Program-made: the position numbers and the translations under genes | Shown here: positions 1 through 8,268 of the stretch, piece after piece | How positions within the stretch are numbered: the stretch's first letter is position 1 | Layout: each line of letters opens with the position of its first letter | Source of the DNA: Alicycliphilus denitrificans_A | GTDB lineage: Bacteria > Pseudomonadota > Gammaproteobacteria > Burkholderiales > Burkholderiaceae_C | Direction: 5' to 3' | NCBI RefSeq assembly: GCF_044792555.1 | Contig: NZ_CP126238.1 | Coordinates: forward strand, 3,348,001 to 3,412,000 | Length of the DNA stretch: 64,000 nucleotides | The notes under the pieces: generated by a model | Told to the model about the DNA's origin: nothing | Databases searched by the model: none | Seen by the model: the letters and a program-made list of their open reading frames with translations, nothing else

Positions 1-244
1 CACGGCCGCGCAGGCCCGATTCCTTGACGGTGGCAATGACCTGATCCTGGGTCAAACCCTCGCCGCCATCCTTGCCCAGGATCTTGCGCAGCGCCGCATA
101 ACCGCCACGCGCCTCATAGTCCTTGAGGCTCCAGTTGCCGCCGTTCAGACCCGCATAGATCTGCGGGTCAATATGGCGGTCATGGAAACAGGTCTGGACA
201 CCCGTGGCCTGAAACTGCGACAAAACTTGCGAGGCCTTGCTCAT
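1..244 (-). CDS. nuoF: NADH-quinone oxidoreductase subunit F, partial (N-terminus only)
   Basis: NuoF is the peripheral-arm subunit of respiratory complex I that binds NADH and FMN and carries a 4Fe-4S cluster. Only the first 81 residues are inside the window; the gene continues past base 1. The visible part has the family's N-terminal pattern, including the stretch YAGLNGGNWSLKDYEARGGY followed by a partial KESGLRGR, which leads into the FMN-binding region. Its ATG (244-242) overlaps the nuoE TGA by four bases (ATGA), as expected for a co-translated operon. The FMN site and the cluster cysteines lie outside the window, so only identity and position can be judged. Confidence 0.93.
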   Translation of the reverse strand, partial: MSKASQVLSQFQATGVQTCFHDRHIDPQIYAGLNGGNWSLKDYEARGGYAALRKILGKDGGEGLTQDQVIATVKESGLRGR

Positions 245-732
245 GGCTGGCCCTCCACCATACGTAGCCCATCCACCAGCTGATCAAGCTTGTCGTTCGC
301 CATGAAGCTGCACATGCTGCGATCGTTGACGAGCATGGCGGGCGCATCGGCGCAAGCCCCCAGACATTCGCACTGCTGCAGCGTGAACATGCCGTCTGCC
401 GTGGTCTCGCCCATCTTGATGCCGAGCTTGGCCTCCAGGTGATGCAGAGCCTCATTGCCGCCGCGCAACTGGCAAGGCAGGTTGGTGCAGACGGCCAGCT
501 TGTATTTGCCGACGGGCTGCTGGTTGTACATGTTGTAGAAGGTCGTGACTTCATGCACGGCGATCTCGGGCATGCCCAGGTACTCGGCGATCACGGCCTC
601 GCTCTCCTGGCTGACCCAGCCCTGCTCCTGTTGCACGATCGACAGGCAGGCCATCACGGCGGACTGCCTCTGCTCGGGCGGGTATTTGGCCACTTCGCGC
701 GCAAAACGCGCCTTGGTCGCTTCGGTAATCAT
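241..732 (-). CDS. nuoE: NADH-quinone oxidoreductase subunit E (2Fe-2S, thioredoxin-like)
   Basis: NuoE is the 24-kDa-type complex I subunit that works with NuoF in the NADH dehydrogenase module. The 163-residue protein has the thioredoxin-like 2Fe-2S ligand set: Cys82 and Cys87 (CTNLPC), then Cys123 and Cys127 (CLGAC). Length is normal for the family. It overlaps nuoD upstream (ATGA at 732-729) and nuoF downstream (ATGA at 244-241), so translation of the three is probably coupled. The cluster potentially takes part in electron flow near FMN; this is family knowledge and not visible here. Confidence 0.96.
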   Translation of the reverse strand: MITEATKARFAREVAKYPPEQRQSAVMACLSIVQQEQGWVSQESEAVIAEYLGMPEIAVHEVTTFYNMYNQQPVGKYKLAVCTNLPCQLRGGNEALHHLEAKLGIKMGETTADGMFTLQQCECLGACADAPAMLVNDRSMCSFMANDKLDQLVDGLRMVEGQP

Positions 733-1982
733 CGGTCAATCTCTCCGAATACGATATCCATGGTGCCGATGACAGCGACGGCGTCAGCAATCATGTGGCC
801 ACGTGTCAATTCGTCATATGCCGCCAAATGGGCAAAGCCGGGAGCGCGGATCTTCAGGCGATAAGGCTTGTTCGCACCATCGCTCACAAGATAGATGCCA
901 AACTCGCCCTTGGGGTGCTCGACTGCCGCATAGGCCTCGCCCGCCGGCACGCGGAAGCCCTCGGAAAAGAGCTTGAAATGGTGGATCAGATCCTCCATCC
1001 CGGTCTTCATACGCTCACGCGATGGGGGCGCCACCTTGTGGTTATCGGTAATCACCGGGCCGGGGTTGGCACGCAGCCATTTGACGCACTGCTGGATGAT
1101 GCGGTTCGACTGGCGCATCTCCTCGACACGCACCAGATAGCGGTCGTAACAGTCGCCGTTCTTGCCCAGTGGAACGTCAAAGTCCACGCGATCGTAAGCA
1201 TCGTAGGGCTGCTTCTTGCGCAAGTCCCAGGCCACGCCCGAACCACGCAACATCACGCCCGACATGCCCAGGTTCAGGGCGCGCTCGGGCGAGACCACGC
1301 CAATGCCTACGGTACGCTGCTTCCAGATACGATTGTCTGTGAGCAGGGTTTCGTACTCATCGACATAGCCGGGGAAGCTGGCGCAGAAGTCGTCAATGAA
1401 GTCCAGCAGCGAGCCCTGACGGTTGCGATTGAATTCCTCCACCGCCTTCGCATTGCGCACCTTGCTGGGTTTCAACTGCGCCATGGTGTCAGGCAAATCG
1501 CGATATACGCCACCGGGACGGAAGTAGGCCGCATGCATGCGCGCCCCGGAAACCGCCTCGTACATGTCGAACAAGACCTCGCGCTCGCGAAAGGTGTACA
1601 TCAACACCGTCGAGGCACCCAAGTCCATGCCGTTGGAGCCCAGCCACATCAGGTGATTGAGCAATCGCGTGATCTCGCCGAACAGGGTGCGGATGTACTT
1701 GGCGCGCAGCGGCACCTCTATGCCCAGCATTTTCTCGATGGCCAGGCAGTAGGCCTGCTCGTTGCACATCATGGACACATAGTCGAGCCGGTCCATGTAA
1801 GGCAAGGACTGGATGTAGGTCTTATGCTCGGCAAGCTTCTCGGTGGCACGATGCAGCAGGCCCACATGAGGGTCGGCACGCTGCACCACTTCGCCGTCGA
1901 GCTCCAGCACGAGACGCAGCACACCGTGTGCCGCGGGGTGCTGCGGCCCGAAGTTCAGGGAGTAATTCTTGATATCAGCCAT
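729..1982 (-). CDS. nuoD: NADH-quinone oxidoreductase subunit D (49-kDa, quinone site)
   Basis: NuoD is the 49-kDa subunit of complex I. Together with NuoB it forms the quinone-binding cavity near cluster N2. The 417-residue protein starts with NYSLNFGPQHPAAHGVLRL, the family signature with the HPAAHG motif, and ends with the conserved VFGEIDR. Length matches stand-alone NuoD; nuoC and nuoD are separate genes here, unlike the fused NuoCD of Escherichia coli. The gap to nuoC is 27 bases and the 3' end overlaps nuoE by four bases. A very long open frame on the opposite strand is a codon-bias shadow. Confidence 0.97.
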   Translation of the reverse strand: MADIKNYSLNFGPQHPAAHGVLRLVLELDGEVVQRADPHVGLLHRATEKLAEHKTYIQSLPYMDRLDYVSMMCNEQAYCLAIEKMLGIEVPLRAKYIRTLFGEITRLLNHLMWLGSNGMDLGASTVLMYTFREREVLFDMYEAVSGARMHAAYFRPGGVYRDLPDTMAQLKPSKVRNAKAVEEFNRNRQGSLLDFIDDFCASFPGYVDEYETLLTDNRIWKQRTVGIGVVSPERALNLGMSGVMLRGSGVAWDLRKKQPYDAYDRVDFDVPLGKNGDCYDRYLVRVEEMRQSNRIIQQCVKWLRANPGPVITDNHKVAPPSRERMKTGMEDLIHHFKLFSEGFRVPAGEAYAAVEHPKGEFGIYLVSDGANKPYRLKIRAPGFAHLAAYDELTRGHMIADAVAVIGTMDIVFGEIDR

Positions 1983-2009
1983 GATCAGGCACCTTGACGG
2001 GAGACCGCC

Positions 2010-2618
2010 TCAGTGCAGGCCTCCGTAATGCTCTTCGCGAATGATGCGCGGCGTGATCTCGCGCGGCTCTATGGTCACGGGCTCGTAGATGACGCGACGC
2101 TGCTCGGGGTCGTAGCGCATCTCCACATGCCCCGACAAGGGGAAGTCCTTGCGGAAAGGGTGGCCGATGAAGCCATAGTCGGTGAGGATGCGGCGCAGGT
2201 CGTTGTGGCCATCAAAGACGATGCCGAACAGGTCGAAAGCCTCGCGCTCAAACCAGTTCGCCCCGCTCCAGATGTCGGTAACCGAAGGAATCACCGGGAA
2301 ATCATCATCGGGGCAAAACACCTTCACGCGCAGGCGCTGGTTCAGCGACACCGACAGCAGGTGTGACACCACGGCGTAACGCGGTCCATCCGCGCCCACA
2401 TCGCCATAAGCGGAGTAGTCCACGCCGCACAGGTCGATCAACTGCTCGAATCGGCACTGGGGCCCATCGCGCAAGATCTCCATCGCGGCAAGGTAATCGG
2501 AGGCAGCGACCACTACGGTGAGCTCGCCCAGAGCCAGCGTGATGTCTCGCACCTTCTCGCCCAGCGCACCAGCCACGGCGTCGCGCAGCTCTTCCGGGTG
2601 AATGGCAATGTCGGTCAT
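2010..2618 (-). CDS. nuoC: NADH-quinone oxidoreductase subunit C (30-kDa)
   Basis: NuoC is the 30-kDa peripheral subunit of complex I and packs against NuoD. I chose the ATG at 2618 (MTDIAIHPEE, 202 residues) because GAGGGGA sits about six bases upstream; an ATG at 2642 would add eight residues and overlap nuoB. The family signature appears around ANWFEREAFDLFGIVFDGH followed by LRRILTDYGFIGHPFRKDFP. The gap to the nuoB stop is ten bases. It is a member of the nuoABCDEF run and carries no cofactor of its own. Confidence 0.95.
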   Translation of the reverse strand: MTDIAIHPEELRDAVAGALGEKVRDITLALGELTVVVAASDYLAAMEILRDGPQCRFEQLIDLCGVDYSAYGDVGADGPRYAVVSHLLSVSLNQRLRVKVFCPDDDFPVIPSVTDIWSGANWFEREAFDLFGIVFDGHNDLRRILTDYGFIGHPFRKDFPLSGHVEMRYDPEQRRVIYEPVTIEPREITPRIIREEHYGGLH

Positions 2619-2628
2619 CTCAGTCCCC

Positions 2629-3108
2629 TCAAACGCGCGCAATGGTGTGGGTGCGGCGAATCTTCTGCTGCAACTGGATGATGCCGTAGATCAGCGCTTC
2701 GGCCGTGGGCGGACAGCCCGGCACGTACACATCCACCGGCACCACTCGGTCGCAGCCGCGCACCACGGAGTAGCTGTAGTGGTAATAGCCGCCGCCATTG
2801 GCACAAGAACCCATGGAAATCACCCAGCGCGGCTCGGCCATCTGGTCATAGACCTTGCGCAGCGCTGGCGCCATCTTGTTGCACAGCGTGCCGGCCACGA
2901 TCATCAAATCGGACTGACGCGGACTCGCACGGAACACCTCGGCACCGAAGCGCGACAGGTCATAGCGGGCCGCGGCGGCATGCATCATCTCCACCGCACA
3001 GCAGGCCAGCCCGAAGGTCACGGGCCAGAGAGATCCGGTTTTGGCCCAGTTCACCACGGCGTCATAGCTCGTAGTGACAAAGCCTTCCTTCATCACACCT
3101 TCAATCAT
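2629..3108 (-). CDS. nuoB: NADH-quinone oxidoreductase subunit B (cluster N2)
   Basis: NuoB carries the 4Fe-4S cluster N2, which reduces quinone. Starting at 3108 (MIEGVMKEGF) the protein has 159 residues, the usual size, and AAGGA lies eight bases upstream; the longer open frame reaching 3174 adds a non-conserved tail. All four N2 ligands are visible: the tandem Cys36-Cys37 (LACCAVEMMH), Cys102 (MGSCANGGGYY) and Cys132 (VPGCPPTAEAL). It lies between nuoA (25-base gap) and nuoC (ten-base gap). Confidence 0.97.
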   Translation of the reverse strand: MIEGVMKEGFVTTSYDAVVNWAKTGSLWPVTFGLACCAVEMMHAAAARYDLSRFGAEVFRASPRQSDLMIVAGTLCNKMAPALRKVYDQMAEPRWVISMGSCANGGGYYHYSYSVVRGCDRVVPVDVYVPGCPPTAEALIYGIIQLQQKIRRTHTIARV

Positions 3109-3133
3109 TGCATCATTCCTTGTGCAGCGCCGC

Positions 3134-3493
3134 TCATTCCCAATCCAGGGCACCTTTTTTCCACTCGTAGACAAAACCTATGACGAGGATGGAGAGGAAG
3201 ATCACGACGGCAACAAAACCCGTCACACCCACATCCTGCAAGGCTACTGCCCAGGGGAAAAGAAAGGCGATTTCCAGATCGAACAGAATGAACAAGATGG
3301 CCACGAGGTAGTAGCGCACATCGAACTTCATGCGCGCGTCATCGAAGGCCTCGAAGCCACATTCGTAAGGGGAGTTTTTTGCCGGATCGGGACGATTGGG
3401 GCCAAGCACATACCCCAACACGAGAGGCACGACACCAACACCGATGCCGACCAAGATGAACAAGAGAACTGGAAGGTATTGATCGAGGTTCAT
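3134..3493 (-). CDS. nuoA: NADH-quinone oxidoreductase subunit A (membrane)
   Basis: NuoA is a small membrane subunit at the junction of the peripheral and membrane arms of complex I. The 119-residue protein has three hydrophobic helices (about 7-28, 62-82 and 90-110) and the conserved loop KNSPYECGFEAFDDARMKFD, whose Cys-Gly is typical of NuoA/ND3 and sits near the quinone entrance. It is the first gene of the nuo run. Its start codon lies only about 20 bases after a strong hairpin terminator that follows tRNA-Leu, so its promoter is not obvious. Confidence 0.96.
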   Translation of the reverse strand: MNLDQYLPVLLFILVGIGVGVVPLVLGYVLGPNRPDPAKNSPYECGFEAFDDARMKFDVRYYLVAILFILFDLEIAFLFPWAVALQDVGVTGFVAVVIFLSILVIGFVYEWKKGALDWE

Positions 3494-3513
3494 CTATGCC
3501 GCACTCACCGGTG

Positions 3514-3563
3514 AAAAACCGCCTCACACGCCGCGCATTGCGGGCCCGTGAGGCGGTTTTTTT
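3514..3563. terminator. Bidirectional-looking hairpin terminator between tRNA-Leu and nuoA
   Basis: ACCGCCTCAC near 3518-3527 pairs with GTGAGGCGGT near 3548-3557, with a run of T on the plus strand after the stem and five T on the minus strand after the other arm. In the minus direction it follows tRNA-Leu directly and precedes nuoA by about 20 bases, so it should end tRNA-Leu transcripts or attenuate read-through into nuo. Confidence 0.75.
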
Positions 3564-3567
3564 GTTT

Positions 3568-3652
3568 TGGTGCCGTCGGCGAGACTCGAACTCGCACAGC
3601 TTTCGCCACTACCCCCTCAAGATAGCGTGTCTACCAATTTCACCACGACGGC
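3568..3652 (-). tRNA. tRNA-Leu (anticodon GAG), CCA encoded
   Basis: Read on the minus strand the sequence folds as a class II tRNA: acceptor stem GCCGTCG/CGACGGC, a D arm containing TTGGTAGACACGC, anticodon stem CTATC/GGTAG with loop TTGAGGG (anticodon GAG, leucine), a long variable arm, and a T arm with GTTCGAGTC. The 3' CCA is encoded at 3570-3568. The 85-base length fits tRNA-Leu. It lies between secG and the nuo operon. Confidence 0.95.
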
Positions 3653-3715
3653 TGCTGTATGCATCTGGATGGCATGAGGACCAGAACTTGGCTTTGGCTT
3701 TCCAGACAATTGATT

Positions 3716-3743
3716 ATTTTACTCCGGAAAAACCCTGTCACAA
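3716..3743 (-). promoter_or_regulatory. Candidate sigma-70 promoter for tRNA-Leu
   Basis: On the minus strand TTGTGA (3743-3738) and TAAAAT (3721-3716) are separated by 16 bases, giving 4/6 and 5/6 matches to the consensus boxes. Transcription would start about 57 bases before tRNA-Leu. This is pattern matching only; no start site is known. Confidence 0.35.
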
Positions 3744-3780
3744 AGCTAAGCGGCGTTTTTTTGCCACGCCTCTTGCCTGC

Positions 3781-4155
3781 TTACTTTGTAGGGATTTGCG
3801 CGGCTCCCGATGCAGGCTCCGCGGCCGAGGCGGGCACGGACGCATCGGCCGCGGTACCGGCGGCGGCCGGCACTGCTGCCGCCGGCCTCTCCAGCACGCT
3901 GCCCGTGCTCGCGGGACGCTGATTGCCGAAATATGCCAGGGCCAGTGTGGCCACAAAGAACACGGTCGCCAGGACCGCCGTGGCACGCGAGAGGAAGTTG
4001 GCGCTACCGCTGGCGCCGAACAGGCTGCCGGCGCTGCCGCTACCAAAGGCCGCCCCCATATCGGCGCCCTTGCCATGCTGGATCAGGATCAGACCGATCA
4101 TGCCCAGGGCGGTCAGCATCTGCACCGCCAAAATCACATTTACGATTGCATTCAT
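3781..4155 (-). CDS. secG: Protein-export membrane protein SecG
   Basis: SecG is the auxiliary membrane subunit of the SecYEG translocon and helps SecA-driven protein export. The 124-residue protein has the SecG layout: an N-terminal helix (about 1-22, IVNVILAVQMLTALGMIGLI), the conserved cytoplasmic loop with LIQHGKGADMGAAFGSG and SLFGASG, and a second helix (about 60-80). An Ala/Pro-rich C-terminal tail follows, variable in the family. AGGAG lies ten bases before the start. It is the gene after tpiA on the minus strand, a common pairing. Confidence 0.95.
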   Translation of the reverse strand: MNAIVNVILAVQMLTALGMIGLILIQHGKGADMGAAFGSGSAGSLFGASGSANFLSRATAVLATVFFVATLALAYFGNQRPASTGSVLERPAAAVPAAAGTAADASVPASAAEPASGAAQIPTK

Positions 4156-4173
4156 GCTTTGTCAGCTCCTAAC

Positions 4174-4200
4174 TTAATAGCTGCTCACGCTTGACAGTTA
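4174..4200. repeat. Half copy of the dispersed AGCGCTT element (copy A)
   Basis: The sequence TAATAGCTGCTCACGCTTGA matches one arm of the dispersed element described in the findings. It covers the tpiA stop codon (4187-4185) and most of the short tpiA-secG gap, so the last tpiA codons (NCQA) and the stop lie in repeat-derived sequence. Confidence 0.5.
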
Positions 4201-4946
4201 TGCGCTGCAGCAATAATTTGCAAAAAGTCTGCCGCCTTGAGCGAAGCACCGCCCACCAGGCCGCCATCAATATCCGGCTGGGCCAGCAATTGCGCCGCGT
4301 TGGCTGCGTTCATGCTGCCGCCATACAAGAGTGGTATGCGGTCGGCACGCTCGGTGGCCGCAGCCAGTTGGGCCCGCAGTACGGCATGCACGGCTTGTGC
4401 CTGCTCAGGACTTGCCGTACGGCCCGTGCCTATGGCCCAGACAGGCTCGTAGGCGACCACAATCTCGCTGATGCAGTGGCCGTTGGCGTGGATCACCGCG
4501 GCCAGCTGGCGCTTGACCACGGCCTCGGTCTGCCCCGCTTCGCGCTGCTCAAGTGTCTCGCCCACGCACACGATGGGGGTGATGCCAGCGGCCAGCGCGC
4601 GCTGTGCCTTGGCCGCAACCACGGCATCGGTCTCGCCGTGGTATTGGCGGCGCTCGGAGTGGCCCACCAGGGCATAGCGCGTACCGAAGTCGCGCAGCAT
4701 GGCAGCGGAGACCTCGCCGGTGAAGGCGCCCGACTCGTGCTGCGACACATCTTGCGCGGCCAGCGCAATTGCCGAGCCCGCAACCAGTGCCTGCACCTGC
4801 GCCAGATACGGCGCCGGCACGGCCACGGCCACGCCACATGCAGGCGTTCCCATGCCTTCGCGCAGCGCCTGCAGCAGGGCAGCGTTGGCCTGCAGGCCGC
4901 CGTTCATCTTCCAATTCCCGGCGATGAGTTTCTTTTTTTGCGTCAT
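4185..4946 (-). CDS. tpiA: Triosephosphate isomerase
   Basis: TpiA interconverts dihydroxyacetone phosphate and glyceraldehyde 3-phosphate in glycolysis and gluconeogenesis. From the ATG at 4946 (MTQKKKLIAGNWKMNGG) the protein has 253 residues, normal for the family. Catalytic residues are visible: Asn11 and Lys13 (GNWKMN), His96 (LVGHSERR) and Glu167 (VAYEPVWAIGTG), with the phosphate-gripping loop after it. The start overlaps the stop of the upstream quinone oxidoreductase (ATGA at 4946-4943); an in-frame ATG at 4955 is the alternative. The stop codon falls in a dispersed-repeat arm. Confidence 0.97.
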   Translation of the reverse strand: MTQKKKLIAGNWKMNGGLQANAALLQALREGMGTPACGVAVAVPAPYLAQVQALVAGSAIALAAQDVSQHESGAFTGEVSAAMLRDFGTRYALVGHSERRQYHGETDAVVAAKAQRALAAGITPIVCVGETLEQREAGQTEAVVKRQLAAVIHANGHCISEIVVAYEPVWAIGTGRTASPEQAQAVHAVLRAQLAAATERADRIPLLYGGSMNAANAAQLLAQPDIDGGLVGGASLKAADFLQIIAAAHNCQA

Positions 4947-5947
4947 GTCGTCCATGTCAAAACAATCTTGCCCACATGTTGGTTCGACTCCATCAGCGCA
5001 TGCGCCCGGGCCGCGTCGGCGGCGGCAAATGTGCTGTGGATAACCGGTTTTACCGCACCCGATGCGAGCAGCGGCCAGACCTGCTCGCGCAGCGCCTGGG
5101 CGATCGCCGCCTTGAAGGCCACGGGACGCGGGCGCAGCGTGGAGCCGGTGATGGTCAGGCGCCTGCGTAACACCAGCCCGGCATCGAATTCGGCCTTCAA
5201 CCCGCCCTGCACGGCGATGATGACGATGCGCCCATCCTCGGCCAGACATTCAACCTCGCGCGCCACGTACGGGCCCGCCACCATGTCGAGCACCACGTCC
5301 ACGCCGCGCCCGTCGGTGATGCGCCGCGCCTCGGCCACGAAGTCCTGCGTCTTGTAGTTGATGGCGTGGTGCGCGCCCAGCGCCAGGCAGGCGGCACACT
5401 TTTCATCCGTGCCGGCGGTGACGATGACCGTAGCGCCACGCGCGCGCGCCAGCTGTATGGCCGTGACGCCGATGCCGCTGCTGCCGCCCTGCACCAGCAG
5501 GGTTTCGCCCGCCTGCAGGCGCGCGCGGTCGAACACATTGCTCCACACGGTGAAGAAGGTCTCGGGCAGCGAGGCCGCCTCGACATCGCTCAGACCCTGC
5601 GGCACCGGCAGGCACTGCGCCACGGGTGCCACGCAGTACTCGGCGTAACCGCCGCCGGCGACCAGTGCGCAGACACGATCGCCCACGCGGATGCCGGCCT
5701 GCGCCATGGCGGCGGCATCGCCGGATTCAACGACACCAGCCACCTCCAGGCCCGGCAGGTCAGACGCACCCGGCGGCGGCGGATAGTGCCCCTTGCGCTG
5801 TATCACGTCGGGCCGGTTCACGCCGCTGGCCGCGACGCGGATCAGCAGCTCGCCCGCGGCCGGCTGCGGCAAGGGACGCTCGACCAAGCGCAGCCCATCG
5901 GGCGGGCCAAACACCGCGACCTCTACCGCACGCATCACATTCTTCAT
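4943..5947 (-). CDS. NAD(P)H quinone oxidoreductase, PIG3-like zinc-independent MDR family
   Basis: This 334-residue protein belongs to the medium-chain dehydrogenase/reductase superfamily, quinone oxidoreductase branch. Members reduce quinones with NADPH in the cytosol. An N-terminal GroES-like domain (about 30-120, including SGVNRPDVIQRKGHYPPPPG) is followed by a Rossmann domain with the nucleotide motif VQGGSSGIGVTAIQLARARG around 153-172. Zinc-ligand cysteines of alcohol dehydrogenases are absent, as in this branch. It overlaps tpiA by four bases, so the two are probably co-translated. A start at 5935 (MRAVEV) is also possible. The physiological substrate cannot be told from sequence. Confidence 0.85.
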   Translation of the reverse strand: MKNVMRAVEVAVFGPPDGLRLVERPLPQPAAGELLIRVAASGVNRPDVIQRKGHYPPPPGASDLPGLEVAGVVESGDAAAMAQAGIRVGDRVCALVAGGGYAEYCVAPVAQCLPVPQGLSDVEAASLPETFFTVWSNVFDRARLQAGETLLVQGGSSGIGVTAIQLARARGATVIVTAGTDEKCAACLALGAHHAINYKTQDFVAEARRITDGRGVDVVLDMVAGPYVAREVECLAEDGRIVIIAVQGGLKAEFDAGLVLRRRLTITGSTLRPRPVAFKAAIAQALREQVWPLLASGAVKPVIHSTFAAADAARAHALMESNQHVGKIVLTWTT

Positions 5948-5960
5948 CGCAATAATGGGT

Positions 5961-6015
5961 ATTTTCGGGCTCTAGCGCTTATAGGAAAAGCGCCAAAAGC
6001 TCTTATTTCAATAGC
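5961..6015. repeat. Dispersed AGCGCTT element (copy B)
   Basis: The gap between pnp and the quinone oxidoreductase contains CTAGCGCTTATAGGAAAAGC then GCCAAAAGCTC and CAATAGC. This is the paired-core layout of the dispersed element. It fills about half of the roughly 100-base spacer. Confidence 0.65.
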
Positions 6016-6053
6016 AAACAAGCATTTGCCGCGCCCCGAGGCGCGGCGCGTCC

Positions 6054-8249
6054 TTACTGTTGCTGCGACTCCGCCGCGTCATTGTCGCGGCGTTCCTCGC
6101 GGCGCTCACGGCGCTCGCCGCGGGGCTCGCGCGGCTCGCGCTCAGGCATGCCGGCGGGGCGCTCGATCAGCGCCTTCATGGACAGCTTGATGCGTCCCTT
6201 GTCGTCGGTCTCCAGCGCCTTGACGCGGACAACCTGGCCTTCCTGCAGGTAGTCGGTGACTTTTTCCACGCGCTCGTGGGCGATCTGGCTGATGTGCAGC
6301 AGGCCGTCCTTGCCCGGCAGCACGTTGACCAGGGCACCGAAATCCAGGATCTTGACGACCGGGCCTTCGTAGATCTTGCCGACTTCCACCTCGGCCGTGA
6401 TCTCTTCGATGCGGCGCTTGGCCTCGTCGGCCTTGGCGGCCTCGGTGGCGGCGATGGTGATGGTGCCGTCTTCCTCGATGTTGATCTGGCAGCCGGTCTC
6501 GTCGCACAGTGCGCGGATGGTGGCGCCGCCCTTGCCGATCACGTCGCGGATCTTCTCGGGGTTGATCTTCATGGTGAACAACTTGGGCGCGAAGCTGGAA
6601 ATTTCGGTCTTGGCCTCGCCCATGGCTTCCTGCATCTTGCCCAGGATGTGCATGCGCGCTTCCTTGGCCTGGGCCAGGGCGACCTGCATGATTTCCTTGG
6701 TGATACCCTGGATCTTGATGTCCATCTGCAGCGCGGTGATGCCGGCGGTGGTACCAGCCACCTTGAAGTCCATGTCGCCGAGGTGGTCCTCGTCGCCCAG
6801 GATGTCGGTGAGCACGGCAAACTTGTTGTCTTCCTTGATCAGGCCCATGGCGATGCCGGCTACATGCGCCTTCATCGGCACGCCGGCGTCCATCATCGAC
6901 AGGCAGCCGCCGCAGACGGAGGCCATCGACGAAGAACCGTTGGACTCGGTGATTTCCGACACCACGCGGATGGTGTAGGGGAACTCTTCCTTGCTCGGCA
7001 GGCAGGCCACCAGGGCGCGCTTGGCCAGTCGGCCGTGGCCAACTTCGCGGCGCTTGGTCGAGCCCATGCGGCCCACTTCGCCGGTGGCAAAGGGAGGCAT
7101 GTTGTAGTGGAACAGGAAGCGGTCCTCGAACTCGCCGGCCAGCGCGTCGATGCGCTGCGCGTCGCGCTCGGTGCCCAGGGTCGAGATGACCAGCGCCTGC
7201 GTCTCGCCGCGCGTGAACAGCGCCGAGCCGTGGGTGCGCGGCAGCACGCTGTTGCGGATCTCGATGGGACGCACGGTGCGCGTGTCGCGGCCGTCGATGC
7301 GCGGCTCGCCGGCGAGGATCTGCGAGCGCACGATGCGCGCCTCGATGTCGAACAGCATGTTGTCCACCTTGACGGCGTCGAACGCTACGCCCTGCTCCGT
7401 CAGGCCGGCCTTAACAAAGGCGTAGGCCTCGCGGCAGGCATGCGTGCGCAGCTGCTTGTTGCGGTTCTGGTAGGCGGCGCGCAGCTTGTCTTCGGCCAGC
7501 GCGGTCACCTGGGCAATCAGGGCTTCGTCCTTGGCCTCGGGCTGCCAGTCCCACACCGGCTTGCCGGCATCGCGCACCAGCTCGTGGATGGCGTTGATGG
7601 CGATCTGGCTCTGCTCATGGCCATAGACCACGGCGCCCAGCATGACATCTTCGGGCAGTTGCTGCGCTTCGGATTCGACCATCAGCACGGCGGCCTCGGT
7701 GCCGGCGACGACCAGGTCCATCTGGCTGCTCTTGCGCTGCGTCTGACCGGGGTTGAGCACGTACTCACCGTTGATGTAGCCCACGCGCGCAGCGCCGATG
7801 GGGCCGTTAAAAGGGATGCCGGAGACGGACAGGGCCGCGCTGGTGGCGATCATGGCGGCGATATCGGCATCGACCTCGGGGTTCAGCGAAATGGTGTGAA
7901 TGACCACATGCACCTCGTTGTAGAAACCCTCGGGGAACAGCGGGCGGATCGGGCGGTCGATCAGGCGGCTGGTCAGCGTCTCCAGCTCGCTGGGCTTGGC
8001 CTCGCGCTTGAAGAAGCTGCCGGGAATCTTGCCGGCGGCGTAGGTCTTCTCGATGTAATCGACGGTGAGCGGGAAGAAGTCCTGACCGGGCTTCGGCTGC
8101 TTGGACGCAACCACGGTGGCCAGCACCACGGTGTCGTCGATGTTGACCAGCACGGCGCCGCCAGCCTGGCGCGCGATCTCGCCGGTTTCCATGGTCACGG
8201 TGTGCTGACCCCATTGGAAAGTCTTGGTGACTTTGTTGAACATCGTCAT
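6054..8249 (-). CDS. pnp: Polyribonucleotide nucleotidyltransferase (PNPase)
   Basis: PNPase degrades RNA 3'-to-5' by phosphorolysis and is a degradosome component. The 731-residue protein contains two RNase PH-like domains (about 10-230 and 310-545), a KH domain with VIGKGGATIRAL (about 555-615) and an S1 domain (about 625-692, GKIYEGPVVKILDFGALVNV). It ends in a charged Arg/Glu-rich tail of about 40 residues. I chose the ATG at 8249 because AGGAG lies seven bases upstream; 8243 is an alternative. It follows rpsO, as in most proteobacteria, but a strong terminator and inverted repeat arms separate the two. The full-length frame on the opposite strand is a shadow. Confidence 0.97.
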   Translation of the reverse strand: MTMFNKVTKTFQWGQHTVTMETGEIARQAGGAVLVNIDDTVVLATVVASKQPKPGQDFFPLTVDYIEKTYAAGKIPGSFFKREAKPSELETLTSRLIDRPIRPLFPEGFYNEVHVVIHTISLNPEVDADIAAMIATSAALSVSGIPFNGPIGAARVGYINGEYVLNPGQTQRKSSQMDLVVAGTEAAVLMVESEAQQLPEDVMLGAVVYGHEQSQIAINAIHELVRDAGKPVWDWQPEAKDEALIAQVTALAEDKLRAAYQNRNKQLRTHACREAYAFVKAGLTEQGVAFDAVKVDNMLFDIEARIVRSQILAGEPRIDGRDTRTVRPIEIRNSVLPRTHGSALFTRGETQALVISTLGTERDAQRIDALAGEFEDRFLFHYNMPPFATGEVGRMGSTKRREVGHGRLAKRALVACLPSKEEFPYTIRVVSEITESNGSSSMASVCGGCLSMMDAGVPMKAHVAGIAMGLIKEDNKFAVLTDILGDEDHLGDMDFKVAGTTAGITALQMDIKIQGITKEIMQVALAQAKEARMHILGKMQEAMGEAKTEISSFAPKLFTMKINPEKIRDVIGKGGATIRALCDETGCQINIEEDGTITIAATEAAKADEAKRRIEEITAEVEVGKIYEGPVVKILDFGALVNVLPGKDGLLHISQIAHERVEKVTDYLQEGQVVRVKALETDDKGRIKLSMKALIERPAGMPEREPREPRGERRERREERRDNDAAESQQQ

Positions 8250-8268
8250 AGATTTGCTCCTGAAAAAT

